This document shows, one piece after another, positions 1 through 7,780 of a stretch of 64,000 nt of DNA. Made by a program: the position numbers and the translations under genes. The notes beneath the pieces are model-generated. The model searched no databases, was not told the origin of the DNA, and was given only the letters and a program-made list of their open reading frames with translations. The stretch comes from JAMXLO01 sp963726125 (GTDB taxonomy: Bacteria > Pseudomonadota > Alphaproteobacteria > Acetobacterales > Acetobacteraceae). The stretch lies in assembly GCA_963726125.1 (NCBI GenBank), contig CAVSBG010000008.1:434001-498000 (forward strand). Direction: 5' to 3'. Numbering within the stretch: the first letter of the stretch is position 1; every line of letters begins with the position of its first letter.

Positions 1-215
1 TAGGCGATGGTGTGATCGAGGAAGCTGGCACCCGTCCCGCCGAGTTCTTTTGCGACTGTCAGGTGGAGGAAACCCTCGGCACGAAGGCGATCGTAGTTCT
101 CGATCGGATGGGAGGCATCGCGGTCGTGTTCGGCGGAGCGAGTTGCGAAGTCGGCCGCCAGGTCCAGGCAACGTTGCTGGAGATGGCGCTGGCTTGCGGT
201 GAGCGCGAAGTCCAT
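1..215 (-). CDS. Acyl-CoA dehydrogenase, N-terminal fragment (runs off the window)
   Basis: Reading the minus strand from an ATG at 215 gives about 71 residues starting MDFALTASQRHLQQRC and including HLTVAKELGGTGASF. This is the helical N-terminal domain of FAD-dependent acyl-CoA dehydrogenases, which oxidise acyl-CoA thioesters to 2-enoyl-CoA in the cytoplasm. The gene continues beyond position 1, so the flavin-binding and catalytic glutamate regions cannot be checked. Enoyl-CoA hydratase-type genes nearby (2288 and 7781) fit a beta-oxidation-like setting. A paired palindromic repeat (245-346) lies just upstream of its start. The family call is fairly safe; the substrate is unknown. Confidence 0.8.
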   Translation of the reverse strand, partial: MDFALTASQRHLQQRCLDLAADFATRSAEHDRDASHPIENYDRLRAEGFLHLTVAKELGGTGASFLDHTIA

Positions 216-244
216 GTGCGTCAGATCGATGTTTGGGCAACGCA

Positions 245-346
245 TTCTCCCCCTCCCCTTGCGGGAGGGGGATGGGGGGAGGGGGCGCCGCCCGTCAAGG
301 CATAGCCCCCTCCCCCCAGCCCCCTCCCGCAAGGGGAGGGGGAGAA
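245..346. repeat. Paired inverted copies of the CCCCTTGCGGGAGGGG repeat (locus A)
   Basis: Two roughly 42-base arms (245-286 and 305-346) are near-perfect reverse complements of each other, separated by about 18 bases. Each arm itself contains the small palindrome CCCCTTGCGGGAGGGG. The unit recurs at eight other loci in this window, two of them as sequence variants. Head-to-head pairs such as this one could fold into a long hairpin and may act as a terminator for transcription from either side. Confidence 0.9.
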
Positions 347-383
347 TGGCTTCGAGAATGGCTCCGACAGTGCCTTCACTGCA

Positions 384-1430
384 TCAGCCACGCGCCAGAG
401 CGTAGATCAGCGTGCCGCCCGGCGGCGGCTTGTGCGTGGTCCAGCTCTCGCCGCCGTCGTTACTGCTGTAGACCTCGCCGCCGTTGGTGGCACAGGACAT
501 TAGTGCGGGGCGGCGCTCGTCGATCGCCAGCGTAAAGAGTGTGTGCGGCGCGCCGATGCCCTCCGCGCGCGTCCAGGTATCGCCGCCGTCGCCGCTATAT
601 AGCAGCACACCCTTGTCGCTCTGGAAATTCGCTCCGGCGCTGACGAAGATCTTGCGAGGATTGCCTGGAACTTCCTGGATCTTGCGGCAATAGATCTGGC
701 CCTTGGGGTTGAGCGGATCGAGCTTCACGTGCCGCCAATGATCTCCGCCGTCAGTGCTGTGGAACATGCCGGCGCGGCCGATGCCGATGACCGTGCCGGG
801 CCGCCAGCGGCTGACCAGTACGCCGTGCATATCGACGGCGTCATCGTCGAGATACTGGCCGTGGCTGAGGTTCTCCCAGTGCTCGCCGCCGTCGGTGGAG
901 CGGATGGTACCGCCGACCTCGATCGCGGCGTAAAGATGGTCGGGTTCAGCGACGCTGGCGTCCAGCATCAGCACGCGCTTGGCCGGATTGGCGCCGGCGG
1001 CGGTGGTGATCTCGGGAAAGCGCACGCTCACCGGCAGTCGCATCCAGCTCTCGCCGGCATCGTCGCTGCGATGGATCTCGCAGTTCTCGTAGCCGACGAA
1101 GATCACGTCCGGATCATATGGGTGGAACAGGAACGACCACACCGGCAGGCCGTGGTCGGCGATGTCCACCTTCTCCCAATGCTCGCCGCGGTCGGCGCTG
1201 CGGTACGGGCCGGACTGCGTGCCGGCATAGACAATGTCCGGGTTCAACGGATGCACCGCGAGTGCGCGAACCGCCGGAGCGTCGGGCAGGCCGTTGTGCA
1301 GCGTCTCCCAGTCGTCGCTGCCATCGGCGAGGCGATAGAGGCCGGATTCCACTGTCCGGCCGCGTCCGGTTTCGCCGGCGAGGCCAAGGTAGATGCAGGA
1401 TTGCTGGTGGTTCTTGCCGTTGGTTGCCAT
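384..1430 (-). CDS. Asp-box (BNR) repeat beta-propeller protein, sialidase/VPS10-like fold
   Basis: The 348-residue protein contains six Asp-box motifs of the form S-x-D-x-G-x-x-W: SADRGEHW, SDDAGESW, STDGGEHW, STDGGDHW, SGDGGDTW and SNDGGESW. They are spaced through the chain as in exo-alpha-sialidase-like or sortilin-like propellers. There is no signal peptide and no sialidase catalytic set that I can recognise, so enzymatic activity is doubtful; many such proteins are annotated only as WD40/YVTN/BNR-like. I chose the ATG at 1430 because a GGGGGA sequence lies about 8 bases before it. A longer reading from 1517 is possible. The gene stands alone between a repeat and a toxin-antitoxin pair. 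Confidence 0.8.
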   Translation of the reverse strand: MATNGKNHQQSCIYLGLAGETGRGRTVESGLYRLADGSDDWETLHNGLPDAPAVRALAVHPLNPDIVYAGTQSGPYRSADRGEHWEKVDIADHGLPVWSFLFHPYDPDVIFVGYENCEIHRSDDAGESWMRLPVSVRFPEITTAAGANPAKRVLMLDASVAEPDHLYAAIEVGGTIRSTDGGEHWENLSHGQYLDDDAVDMHGVLVSRWRPGTVIGIGRAGMFHSTDGGDHWRHVKLDPLNPKGQIYCRKIQEVPGNPRKIFVSAGANFQSDKGVLLYSGDGGDTWTRAEGIGAPHTLFTLAIDERRPALMSCATNGGEVYSSNDGGESWTTHKPPPGGTLIYALARG

Positions 1431-1504
1431 CGGAGTGTCCCCCATCCTCGGATCGGGGGCAGCTTGGGCAGGGTTCCGGGCAGACGGCAAGGTTGGTGTG
1501 GCCG

Positions 1505-1918
1505 TCAGCCGAGCCATGGGTCGATCACCGTCGCCCCTGTCGCATGAAAATCGCCGCCATTGCGCGTGACTACGGTCATGCCATGCACAATAGCTGTTGC
1601 GGCAATCAATGCATCCCGCTCATTCCGAGGGTCTGGCACATGCAGTTCCGCACAACGCCGGGCAACCGCTGTGTCGATTGGCACTACATGATCGGCGAAC
1701 GCTGGCAGGACTTGGTCCTTCAGCCACGCACGCAGCATGTCGCCCTGCCGGTGGTCGCGCCTTGCGATGCGCAGAATGCCCAGCTCGAGTTCCATGATCG
1801 TGATGACAGACAAGAACAGGCTCGAAGGACGGACGCTCTCGGCCCAACTCACCACATGCGTGTCGGCCCGCCTGGCCTTGCGCAATTCAGAAATGACGTT
1901 GGTATCGAGTAAATACAT
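1505..1918 (-). CDS. vapC: PIN-domain ribonuclease toxin (VapC/FitB type)
   Basis: The protein has 137 residues. The acidic residues of a PIN-domain metal site are all present: D5 in LLDTNVISE, E43 in TIMELELG, D102 in NERDALIAATA and D123 in RNGGDF. PIN toxins cleave RNA, commonly initiator tRNA or rRNA, using Mg2+ or Mn2+. The ATG overlaps the stop codon of the upstream antitoxin gene (TGATG), the usual translational coupling of such pairs. Length and motif order are normal, so it looks intact. The RNA target cannot be inferred. Confidence 0.9.
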   Translation of the reverse strand: MYLLDTNVISELRKARRADTHVVSWAESVRPSSLFLSVITIMELELGILRIARRDHRQGDMLRAWLKDQVLPAFADHVVPIDTAVARRCAELHVPDPRNERDALIAATAIVHGMTVVTRNGGDFHATGATVIDPWLG

Positions 1919-2175
1919 CAGTCCAGATCGACGGACCTCGAGATCGGGCCACGCAGGCGTGGCGGTTCGAAGTCGATCGGGGGCGTTTCCGGCATCGCCA
2001 GCATTTCGACAATGCTGGCGTGATCCGACGAGAGCCGCTGATAGTCCTCAATGGTCAGCAGCACATGCGCTGGCCGACCACGGTCCGTGATGAAGACGGG
2101 CCCATTCTTTGCTGCCTGCTTTGCGCGGCTGGTATCCTGGTTGAATTCTCGGCTTGAGAGAGTAGTGATCGTCAT
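1918..2175 (-). CDS. Antitoxin of the Phd/YefM (prevent-host-death) family
   Basis: The 85-residue protein starts MTITTLSSREFNQDTSRAK and continues with PVFITDRGRPAHVLLTIEDY, the typical Phd/YefM N-terminal DNA-binding fold. The C-terminal part (roughly residues 55-85) is the likely toxin-wrapping segment. It directly precedes the PIN toxin and overlaps it. Such antitoxins usually repress their own operon; the promoter would lie in the 112-base gap to the divergent hydratase gene at 2288. A much longer reading upstream exists but is antisense to that gene, so the ATG at 2175 is preferred. Confidence 0.88.
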   Translation of the reverse strand: MTITTLSSREFNQDTSRAKQAAKNGPVFITDRGRPAHVLLTIEDYQRLSSDHASIVEMLAMPETPPIDFEPPRLRGPISRSVDLD

Positions 2176-2287
2176 TCCAGCACCCAAAGTAGCAACTTCA
2201 CTACAATAATGCGTCCGCCAGCCAGCGGCAATCGTGCAGACAGCGTCACCGCCTGTTAGCGTCCGCCTCGCAAAAGGAGTTCCGCCC

Positions 2288-3085
2288 ATGTCCGTCGTCG
2301 AAACCGAGCGCCACGGCCAAATCCTGGTAGTGCGCATGAACCGCCCGGAGCGACTCAATGCGTTGAACCACGAGTTGCGCACCAGCCTGGCGGAGACCTG
2401 GACCGAGTTCCGCCACAGCAACGAACTGGAAGTGGCGATCTTCACCGGCACCGGCCGCGCGTTCTGCGCTGGCGAGGACATGAAGGAGTTGCTGCAGAAC
2501 GGCGCGCCAGGAGGTCGGCGGCCGGAGATCGACGATCCATTCATGTCGGGCGCGCTGGAGAAGCCGGTGATCGCCGCGGTCAATGGCTTCGCCATGGGCG
2601 GCGGTTTCATGCTGGTGGAACGCACCGACCTGCGCGTCGCGGTGCGCGGCGCGGTGTTCGAAGTGTCGGAGGCAAAGCGCTGGCTGCTTGGCGGCTACAA
2701 CCACGGGCACATCGCCAACGTTCCGTATCCGATTGCGATGGAGATGGCACTCGGCTTCCGGTTCACCGCGGAACGCTTCTACGACGTGGGCTTCTTGAAC
2801 CGGCTGGTCGACGCGGATGACCTGATGCCGACGGCGCTGACCATGGCGGAGCATCTGCTGACGCTGCCGCCGGCCTCGCGCGTCAACACGGTGCATATGA
2901 TGCGGCAGATGCGTCCGTCACCGAGCACGGATCAGCAGCAACTGGCGGCCGCGCTGCATGAGCATGGCGCCAAGAGCGACCTGATGGAGTCTCGCGCCGC
3001 GTTCGCCGAAAAGCGCGCACCGCGGTTCAAGGGGTGGAACGATCCGCAGGACCGCTTTCGGCTGCCGACGCTGGCGAAGCGCTGA
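2288..3085 (+). CDS. Enoyl-CoA hydratase/isomerase (crotonase) family protein
   Basis: The protein has 265 residues. The N-terminal MNRPERLNALNHEL, the oxyanion-hole segment around FCAGEDMKE and the VNGFAMGGG segment are crotonase-fold hallmarks. The region where classical hydratases carry the second catalytic glutamate reads FEVSEAKRWLLGGYNHGH, which departs from the usual PE-x-GL pattern, so simple hydratase chemistry is not assured. A carnitinyl-CoA dehydratase-like or other crotonase activity is possible. The start at 2288 is set by AAAGGAG about 9 bases upstream; earlier in-frame codons lack a ribosome site. It is divergent from the toxin-antitoxin operon. Confidence 0.88.
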   Translation: MSVVETERHGQILVVRMNRPERLNALNHELRTSLAETWTEFRHSNELEVAIFTGTGRAFCAGEDMKELLQNGAPGGRRPEIDDPFMSGALEKPVIAAVNGFAMGGGFMLVERTDLRVAVRGAVFEVSEAKRWLLGGYNHGHIANVPYPIAMEMALGFRFTAERFYDVGFLNRLVDADDLMPTALTMAEHLLTLPPASRVNTVHMMRQMRPSPSTDQQQLAAALHEHGAKSDLMESRAAFAEKRAPRFKGWNDPQDRFRLPTLAKR

Positions 3086-3093
3086 GCGCGCCG

Positions 3094-3375
3094 TCAGCGC
3101 AGCTCGACATCCTCCCAGAAGCCGACACGGTCCTTGACCTGCGCCATCTTCGGCTGCGGCGCCTCGTAGATCCAGGCGTTGCGGGCGTGGCGGACGCCGT
3201 CGACCACCACGTCGTAGAACTGCACACCGTGCGGACAGGCGCGGTCGGAGTCGGTTTTCGGCGCCTTCTCCAGCCAGTCCATACGGACGGTGGACGGGGG
3301 GAAATACTGGTAGCCGCCCACCTCGACGAGGTCGTCGCTGGCGGCGATCTGATGACCGTCGAGCGTTGCTTTCAT
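3094..3375 (-). CDS. DUF427 family small protein
   Basis: The 93-residue protein matches the DUF427 pattern: a beta-rich fold with YQYFPPSTVRMDWLE early and a conserved aromatic end (AWIYEAPQPKMAQVKDRVGFW). DUF427 proteins are widespread, small and cytoplasmic; their biochemical role is not established. GGAGG precedes the ATG at 3375. It ends 9 bases from the convergent crotonase gene, so the two share no operon. The upstream neighbour at 3470 is divergent. Confidence 0.8.
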   Translation of the reverse strand: MKATLDGHQIAASDDLVEVGGYQYFPPSTVRMDWLEKAPKTDSDRACPHGVQFYDVVVDGVRHARNAWIYEAPQPKMAQVKDRVGFWEDVELR

Positions 3376-3469
3376 TGCCGGTGCCTCCGTGCCAGAGAGA
3401 ATGTCCGACGAACAGCTAGTGTCGGGGGGACGCCGCGGCAACCCCGGGCATTGCGAGGGGGGCGAGGTC

Positions 3470-4492
3470 ATGCTCATCACGCGTCGCGCCATGGCAACGG
3501 GTGCCGCTCTGGCGTTCGTGCGCCAAGCACGTGCCGACACGGTGGCGCTGGAGGCTGCCGCCCGACAGGAAGGCAGCCTGACCTGGTATGTGGCACAGCA
3601 GGACACCGCCACCGCCGAGAAGTTCGGCCGCACGTTCACTGCGAGCTATCCCGGCATCACCGTCGAGGTGATCCGCACGACCGGCCAGGTGGCGTTCCAG
3701 CGGCTGATGCTCGACATCAAGAACCACACGCCGCACTGCGACGTGTTCAGCGCCACCGACATCTCGCACATGCCGATACTGAAGGAGCGGCACGAACTGA
3801 CGGAGTATACGCCGGCCAACAGCTCGGCGCTGCGGCCGCAGTTCGCTTCGCAGTCCGACCCGGGTTGGTACTACGTCACCAACGCCGGACGCTGGGTGCT
3901 GATCCGCAACCGCGACAAGGTGTCCGCCGATGCGGCACCGAAGGCGTGGACCGATCTGCTCGATCCGCGATGGAAGGGGAAGCTCTCGGTGGCGCATCCC
4001 GCGTTCAGTGGCGGGGCCGGCGTGTGGACGCTGGCGATGCGCAAGCTCTACGGCTGGGAGTTCTTCGAGAAGCTGGCGAAGAACGATCCGCGCGTCGGTC
4101 GGTCGACGCAGGACACCGTGACGCTGCTGAGCGGTGGCGAGTGCCAGGTAGGTCCGACCTGGGCGCCGGGTGCCTATCGCGACGTCGACAAGGGCAACCC
4201 CATCGGCATCACCCAGCCACGCGACGGGGTGGTGGTGATGGTGTTCCCCTCCGCGATCCCGGCCGGTGCGCCGCACCCGAACGCGGCGCGGCTGTTCATG
4301 GAGTGGATGCTGAGCCAGGAGTATTCGCGGATGATCGCCGGCGATGGCAGCGAGCCGATCCGCGCCGACGTGGCGCCGCGGACGGACGAGCCGCCGCTTG
4401 AGTCGCAGACGGTGACCGCGCTTTCGGCGGAGGAGATCCGCAAGGGCGTGCCTGAGGTCATCGAGCAGTGGCGGGATACGTTCGGCGGCTGA
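3470..4492 (+). CDS. ABC transporter substrate-binding protein, iron(III)/polyamine-type fold
   Basis: The 340-residue protein starts MLITRRAMATGAALAFV with a twin-arginine and a short hydrophobic stretch ending near ARADT, a likely Tat export signal. The rest is a type-2 periplasmic binding fold (EGSLTWYVAQQ, ITVEVIRTTGQVAFQRL, WTDLLDPRWKGKLSV, AARLFMEWMLSQE), which is characteristic of AfuA/FbpA-like and related binding proteins. The start is chosen for a GA-rich ribosome site (GGGGGGCGAGG) and the immediate signal peptide. No permease or ATPase gene follows, so it is a lone binding protein. The ligand is unknown. Confidence 0.85.
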   Translation: MLITRRAMATGAALAFVRQARADTVALEAAARQEGSLTWYVAQQDTATAEKFGRTFTASYPGITVEVIRTTGQVAFQRLMLDIKNHTPHCDVFSATDISHMPILKERHELTEYTPANSSALRPQFASQSDPGWYYVTNAGRWVLIRNRDKVSADAAPKAWTDLLDPRWKGKLSVAHPAFSGGAGVWTLAMRKLYGWEFFEKLAKNDPRVGRSTQDTVTLLSGGECQVGPTWAPGAYRDVDKGNPIGITQPRDGVVVMVFPSAIPAGAPHPNAARLFMEWMLSQEYSRMIAGDGSEPIRADVAPRTDEPPLESQTVTALSAEEIRKGVPEVIEQWRDTFGG

Positions 4493-4643
4493 GGCAACGG
4501 CCGTCGGCAGCGCCTTTATTGTTTCGTGGCAGCGGGCGCGCGATGGGAGGGCATTCGGGGATCGGTGCATCGGCGGTCTCGCAACTGTAGGATGCGCTTT
4601 GCGGAGGCGGATCAGCCGCCGCAGGCTTGATCTGGGGAAACGC

Positions 4644-5498
4644 ATGATGGCTGTTGTTCATCTGAAGCACTGGGGCATTTCAATCGGGACCGGCCACTCT
4701 CTGGCTGTGATCGCCGGCTTAAATGTGCTGGAGAACCTCGATCTGGCTCTGCGCGTCGGGCGACACCTTCAGACGATCACCAGTGAGCTCGGCTTGCCGT
4801 TTGTGTTCAAGGCCAGCTTCGACAAGGCCAATCGCTCCTCGATCAAGAGTTATCGTGGCCCTGGCCTGAAGGACGGCCTCGGGATGCTGGCTGAGGTCAA
4901 GCGGGTGCTGAAGGTGCCAACCGCAACTGACCTCCACGAGATTGACCAGGCCGAGCGGGTGGCGGCGGTCGCGGATCTTGTCCAAATTCCCGCGTTCCTA
5001 TGCCGCCAGACCGACCTGATTGTCGCCGCGGCCCGTGCAACGGAGGCTGCCGGTGGCTGCCTGCATGTGAAAAAGGGGCAGTTCCTGGCGCCATGGGACT
5101 GCAAGAACATCATCAGCAAGGCGCGCGAGGCAGCGCCCGGCCTCGACATCGTCCTGTGCGAGCGTGGCAGCAGCTTTGGCTACAACAACCTGGTGGTTGA
5201 CATGCTCAGCATCGGCGAGATGCAGAGCCTGGGGGTGCCGGTGAGCATCGACGCCACCCACGCGGTGCAGCTGCCGGGGGCTGACCCTCGCACCGGCGGC
5301 GGCTCGACCGGCGGGCGGCGAGACGGTGTGCCGATCATCGCCAAGGCTGCGGTTGCGGCCGGTGCCGATGGCGTGTTCCTCGAATTCCATCCCGAGCCTG
5401 ACAAGGCGCTGTGCGATGGGCCAAGCTGCCTGCCACTCGATGCGGCCGCGCGCCTGCTGTCGACGCTGAAGGCGGTGCACCGGGCGGTGCGGTCTTAG
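4644..5498 (+). CDS. kdsA: 3-deoxy-8-phosphooctulonate (KDO8P) synthase, divergent metal-independent-like form
   Basis: The 284-residue enzyme would condense phosphoenolpyruvate with arabinose 5-phosphate to make KDO8P for LPS inner core. Family motifs are clear: FKASFDKANRSSI, IPAFLCRQTDL, KKGQFLAPWD, GYNNLVVDM, DATHAVQL and CDGPS. The active-site strand reads VIAGLNVLEN, so Asn27 occupies the position that is the metal-ligand Cys (GPC) in metal-dependent enzymes. This matches the Asn of the E. coli-type metal-free class. The remaining would-be ligands (His in DATH, Glu in FLEFH, Asp in CDGPS) are kept. It stands alone, away from LPS genes, and is followed by a transposase remnant, so horizontal arrival is plausible. 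GGGGA precedes ATGATG at 4644. Confidence 0.9.
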   Translation: MMAVVHLKHWGISIGTGHSLAVIAGLNVLENLDLALRVGRHLQTITSELGLPFVFKASFDKANRSSIKSYRGPGLKDGLGMLAEVKRVLKVPTATDLHEIDQAERVAAVADLVQIPAFLCRQTDLIVAAARATEAAGGCLHVKKGQFLAPWDCKNIISKAREAAPGLDIVLCERGSSFGYNNLVVDMLSIGEMQSLGVPVSIDATHAVQLPGADPRTGGGSTGGRRDGVPIIAKAAVAAGADGVFLEFHPEPDKALCDGPSCLPLDAAARLLSTLKAVHRAVRS

Positions 5499-5612
5499 GG
5501 CCTGAGCCTGGACAAGCGAATCGGAAGCAAAGAACCAAGACTGGGGTGACGACGCACCCAACGAATCTGTAAATGGGAGTGACACTGGGGCTCGCGCATC
5601 GACCCTGATTGT

Positions 5613-5966
5613 ATGATCGATACCACTGCGATGGCGGCGCGTTTCGATGCGCTTTTGCCGTTCTTGGACGAGAGAGAACGTCGTCTGGTTGCTGCAAGTG
5701 AAACGCGAGCCGCGGCGAGCTAGCAGCGGTGTCGCGGGCGACCGGTATCGCCCGCAGCACGATCGGTCGCGGACTAGCGGACTTGCGCGCCGGCGTCATG
5801 CAGTTGAGCAAGCGCGTGCGTCGGGCGGGCGGTGGCGGGAAGTCAGCCACGACACCGAACTCGGTGCCGCTCGCTATCCCACCGCGACGCGACTGCTGAT
5901 TACCACGGACTGTGGCGGCAGCAACGGCGTGCCTCTGTACGTATGGAAGCGGGAGCTGCAAGTGCA
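5613..5966 (+). pseudogene. Decayed ISAzo13-family transposase remnant
   Basis: From 5613 one frame reads MIDTTAMAARFDALLPF then LDERERRLVAASETRAA, followed by a stop. A shifted frame continues AAVSRATGIARSTIGRGL and VRRAGGGGK, the N-terminal helix-turn-helix part of ISAzo13-type transposases. Immediately after comes RYPTATRLLITTDCGGSNG and VWKRELQ, which belongs to the catalytic region normally some hundreds of residues further on. The element has therefore lost its middle and its C-terminal end, and is frameshifted. No terminal inverted repeats or target duplication could be recognised. An open frame at 5647-6003 merely reads across this wreck and is not a gene. The remainder of the 5499-6057 gap shows nothing else. 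Confidence 0.82.
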
Positions 5967-6057
5967 AGTAGGGCCCAGAAAGACGAGCGAGGTCTCGCTA
6001 TAGCTTGACCCCGTCATCGGCATCCGTCGATCATCAGCCGGGTAACGGGGGCGGAAC

Positions 6058-7567
6058 ATGCGGAAACTGAAATTGGCTTGGGTCGCCGCGGTATTGTTCG
6101 CAACGGCGGTTGCGGCGCATGCGGCTGGCACATTGCGTGTCGGCATGCAGGACGATCCGGATGCGCTGGACCCGGCGCGTGGCGGCACCTTCGCGGGGCG
6201 CATCGTGTTCGCCAGCCTGTGCGACAAGCTGATCGACCTCAGCCCCGATCTGAAGTTCGTGCCACAGCTTGCGACGGCATGGTCGTGGTCCCCGGACGGC
6301 AAGGCGCTGACGCTGACGCTGCGCGAGGGCGTGACGTTCCAGGACGGCGAGAAATTCAACGCCGACGCCGTGCGCGTGAACATCGAACGGTATCGCACCG
6401 CGCCGGAAAGCAGCCGCAAGGGTGAGCTGAAGCCGGTGACCGGCGTCGAGGTGGTTGATCCGAAGACAGTGCGCCTGACGCTGTCGCAACCCTATGCCCC
6501 CCTGATCGCCGGTACTGTCGGATCGCGCGGGGATGATGGCGGCGCCCGATGTGCTGGCGAAGTTGGGCAAGGATTTCGCCAATCATCCGGTGTGCGCCGG
6601 TCCGTTCAGCTTTAACGAGCGCGTGGCGCAGGACCGCATCGTGCTGGACCGGTTTCCCGGCTACTGGAATGCTGGCGCCATCCATCTCGATCGGATCGTG
6701 TTCCGGCCGACCGCTGACTCGACGGTGCGTCTGGTGAACCTGCAGACCGGTCAGCTCGATATGTTGGAGGAACTGGCGCCAACCGATGCGGCGAAAGTTG
6801 AGAAGGACGCGAAGCTGAAGCTGCAGGGCGTGACGGCTCTTGGTTACGAGGCGATCGACATCAACGTCGCGCACGGTCCCGCGGCGGACAATCCATTGGC
6901 CAAGGATGCGCGGGTGCGGGCCGCGCTGGAGGCGGCGATCGATCGTGCCGCGTTGAACAAGGTGGTGATGGATGGCCGCTTTGTGCCCGACAACCAGGCC
7001 GAACTGCCGACCAGTCAGTATTTCAACAAGGACTTCCCAGTGCCCGCGCGTGACATTGCCAAAGCGAAGGCATTGTTGAAGGAGGCTGGCTACGACCACG
7101 TGTCGTTCACGCTGCGCACGCTGAACACGCCGAGCGACACTCAGATTGGCGAAGTGCTGCAATCGATGGCGGCCGAGGCCGGTATCGACATCAAGCTGGT
7201 TGCTGGTGAAACCAATGCCAACATACAGGCGATGAACGCCGGCGACTATCAGTCAAGTTTGGTGATCTGGAGCGGCCGCTCGGATCCGGACTTCAACATC
7301 GTGCAGTTCCTGTCGTGCGACGGATTTCAGAACTGGGCGAAGTACTGCAATGCGAAATTCGACGATGCGTTGAATCGTGGCCGCTCGGCGACCGATCTGA
7401 CACAACGCGCCGCGGCGTATCATGAAGCGGCATCGATCTATCTGACTGATCGGCCGCTGGTGTTTCTGTTCCATATGACGTGGCTGTACGCCCATAGCGA
7501 CAAGCTGAAGGGCTTCACACCAGTGCCTGACGGTTTGATCCGGCCGCAGGGTTTGGTGCTGGAGTAA
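6058..7567 (+). CDS. Family 5 (peptide/opine-type) ABC substrate-binding protein, frameshifted
   Basis: Two frames together encode one SBP_bac_5 protein of about 500 residues. It begins with a signal peptide (MRKLKLAWVAAVLFATAVAAHAA as seen from 6058) and continues with WSWSPDGKALTLTLREGVTF, then HPVCAGPFSFNE, LDRIVFRPTADSTVRL and a normal C-terminus at 7567. The frame breaks at GG 6511-6512: removing one G joins PYAPLIA to VLSDRAGMMAAPDVL, as expected for the family. The binding protein would deliver peptides or similar solutes to an inner-membrane ABC permease, but no permease gene is adjacent. See the finding on recurrent single-base insertions; the gene is probably intact in the organism. 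Confidence 0.85.
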
Positions 7568-7614
7568 TACCGAGGGCCTTAATGGGAGATGGATTGCATG
7601 TGATGCCAACCCTG

Positions 7615-7733
7615 CCATGGCCGGGTTTGACACGGCCATCCGTTGGGATTGTCGCTGACCTGTATTGCATCGTTCGAAAATTGTGCGGAGTTGAGATGGC
7701 CGGGTCAAGCCGGTCAAGCCCGGCCATGACGCG
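7615..7733. repeat. Dispersed palindromic intergenic repeat, second family (copy 1)
   Basis: The left end contains CATGGCCGGGTTTGACACGG and the right end GGTCAAGCCCGGCCATGACG, which pair as an imperfect inverted repeat around a 60-70 base centre. A related element lies at 32012-32101. It fills most of the convergent gap between a plus-strand and a minus-strand gene and contains no credible coding frame. Confidence 0.75.
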
Positions 7734-7780
7734 GTTGAATAGTCATGGTCGGACATTGTCCCAGCCAGTTGGCGGCAGGC

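Noticed and set aside
245..346. CRISPR-like array in the GC-rich repeats
   Set aside because: Only two inverted arms occur at any locus, with no regular spacers and no cas genes in the window.
3034..4401. A 455-codon plus-strand frame overlapping the DUF427 and binding-protein genes
   Set aside because: Different frame from the binding protein, crosses DUF427 on the other strand, and has histidine/arginine-rich shadow composition.
5647..6003. Possible 118-residue gene downstream of kdsA
   Set aside because: It reads through the frameshifted transposase remnant in mixed frames; the start codon lies inside the N-terminal transposase fragment.
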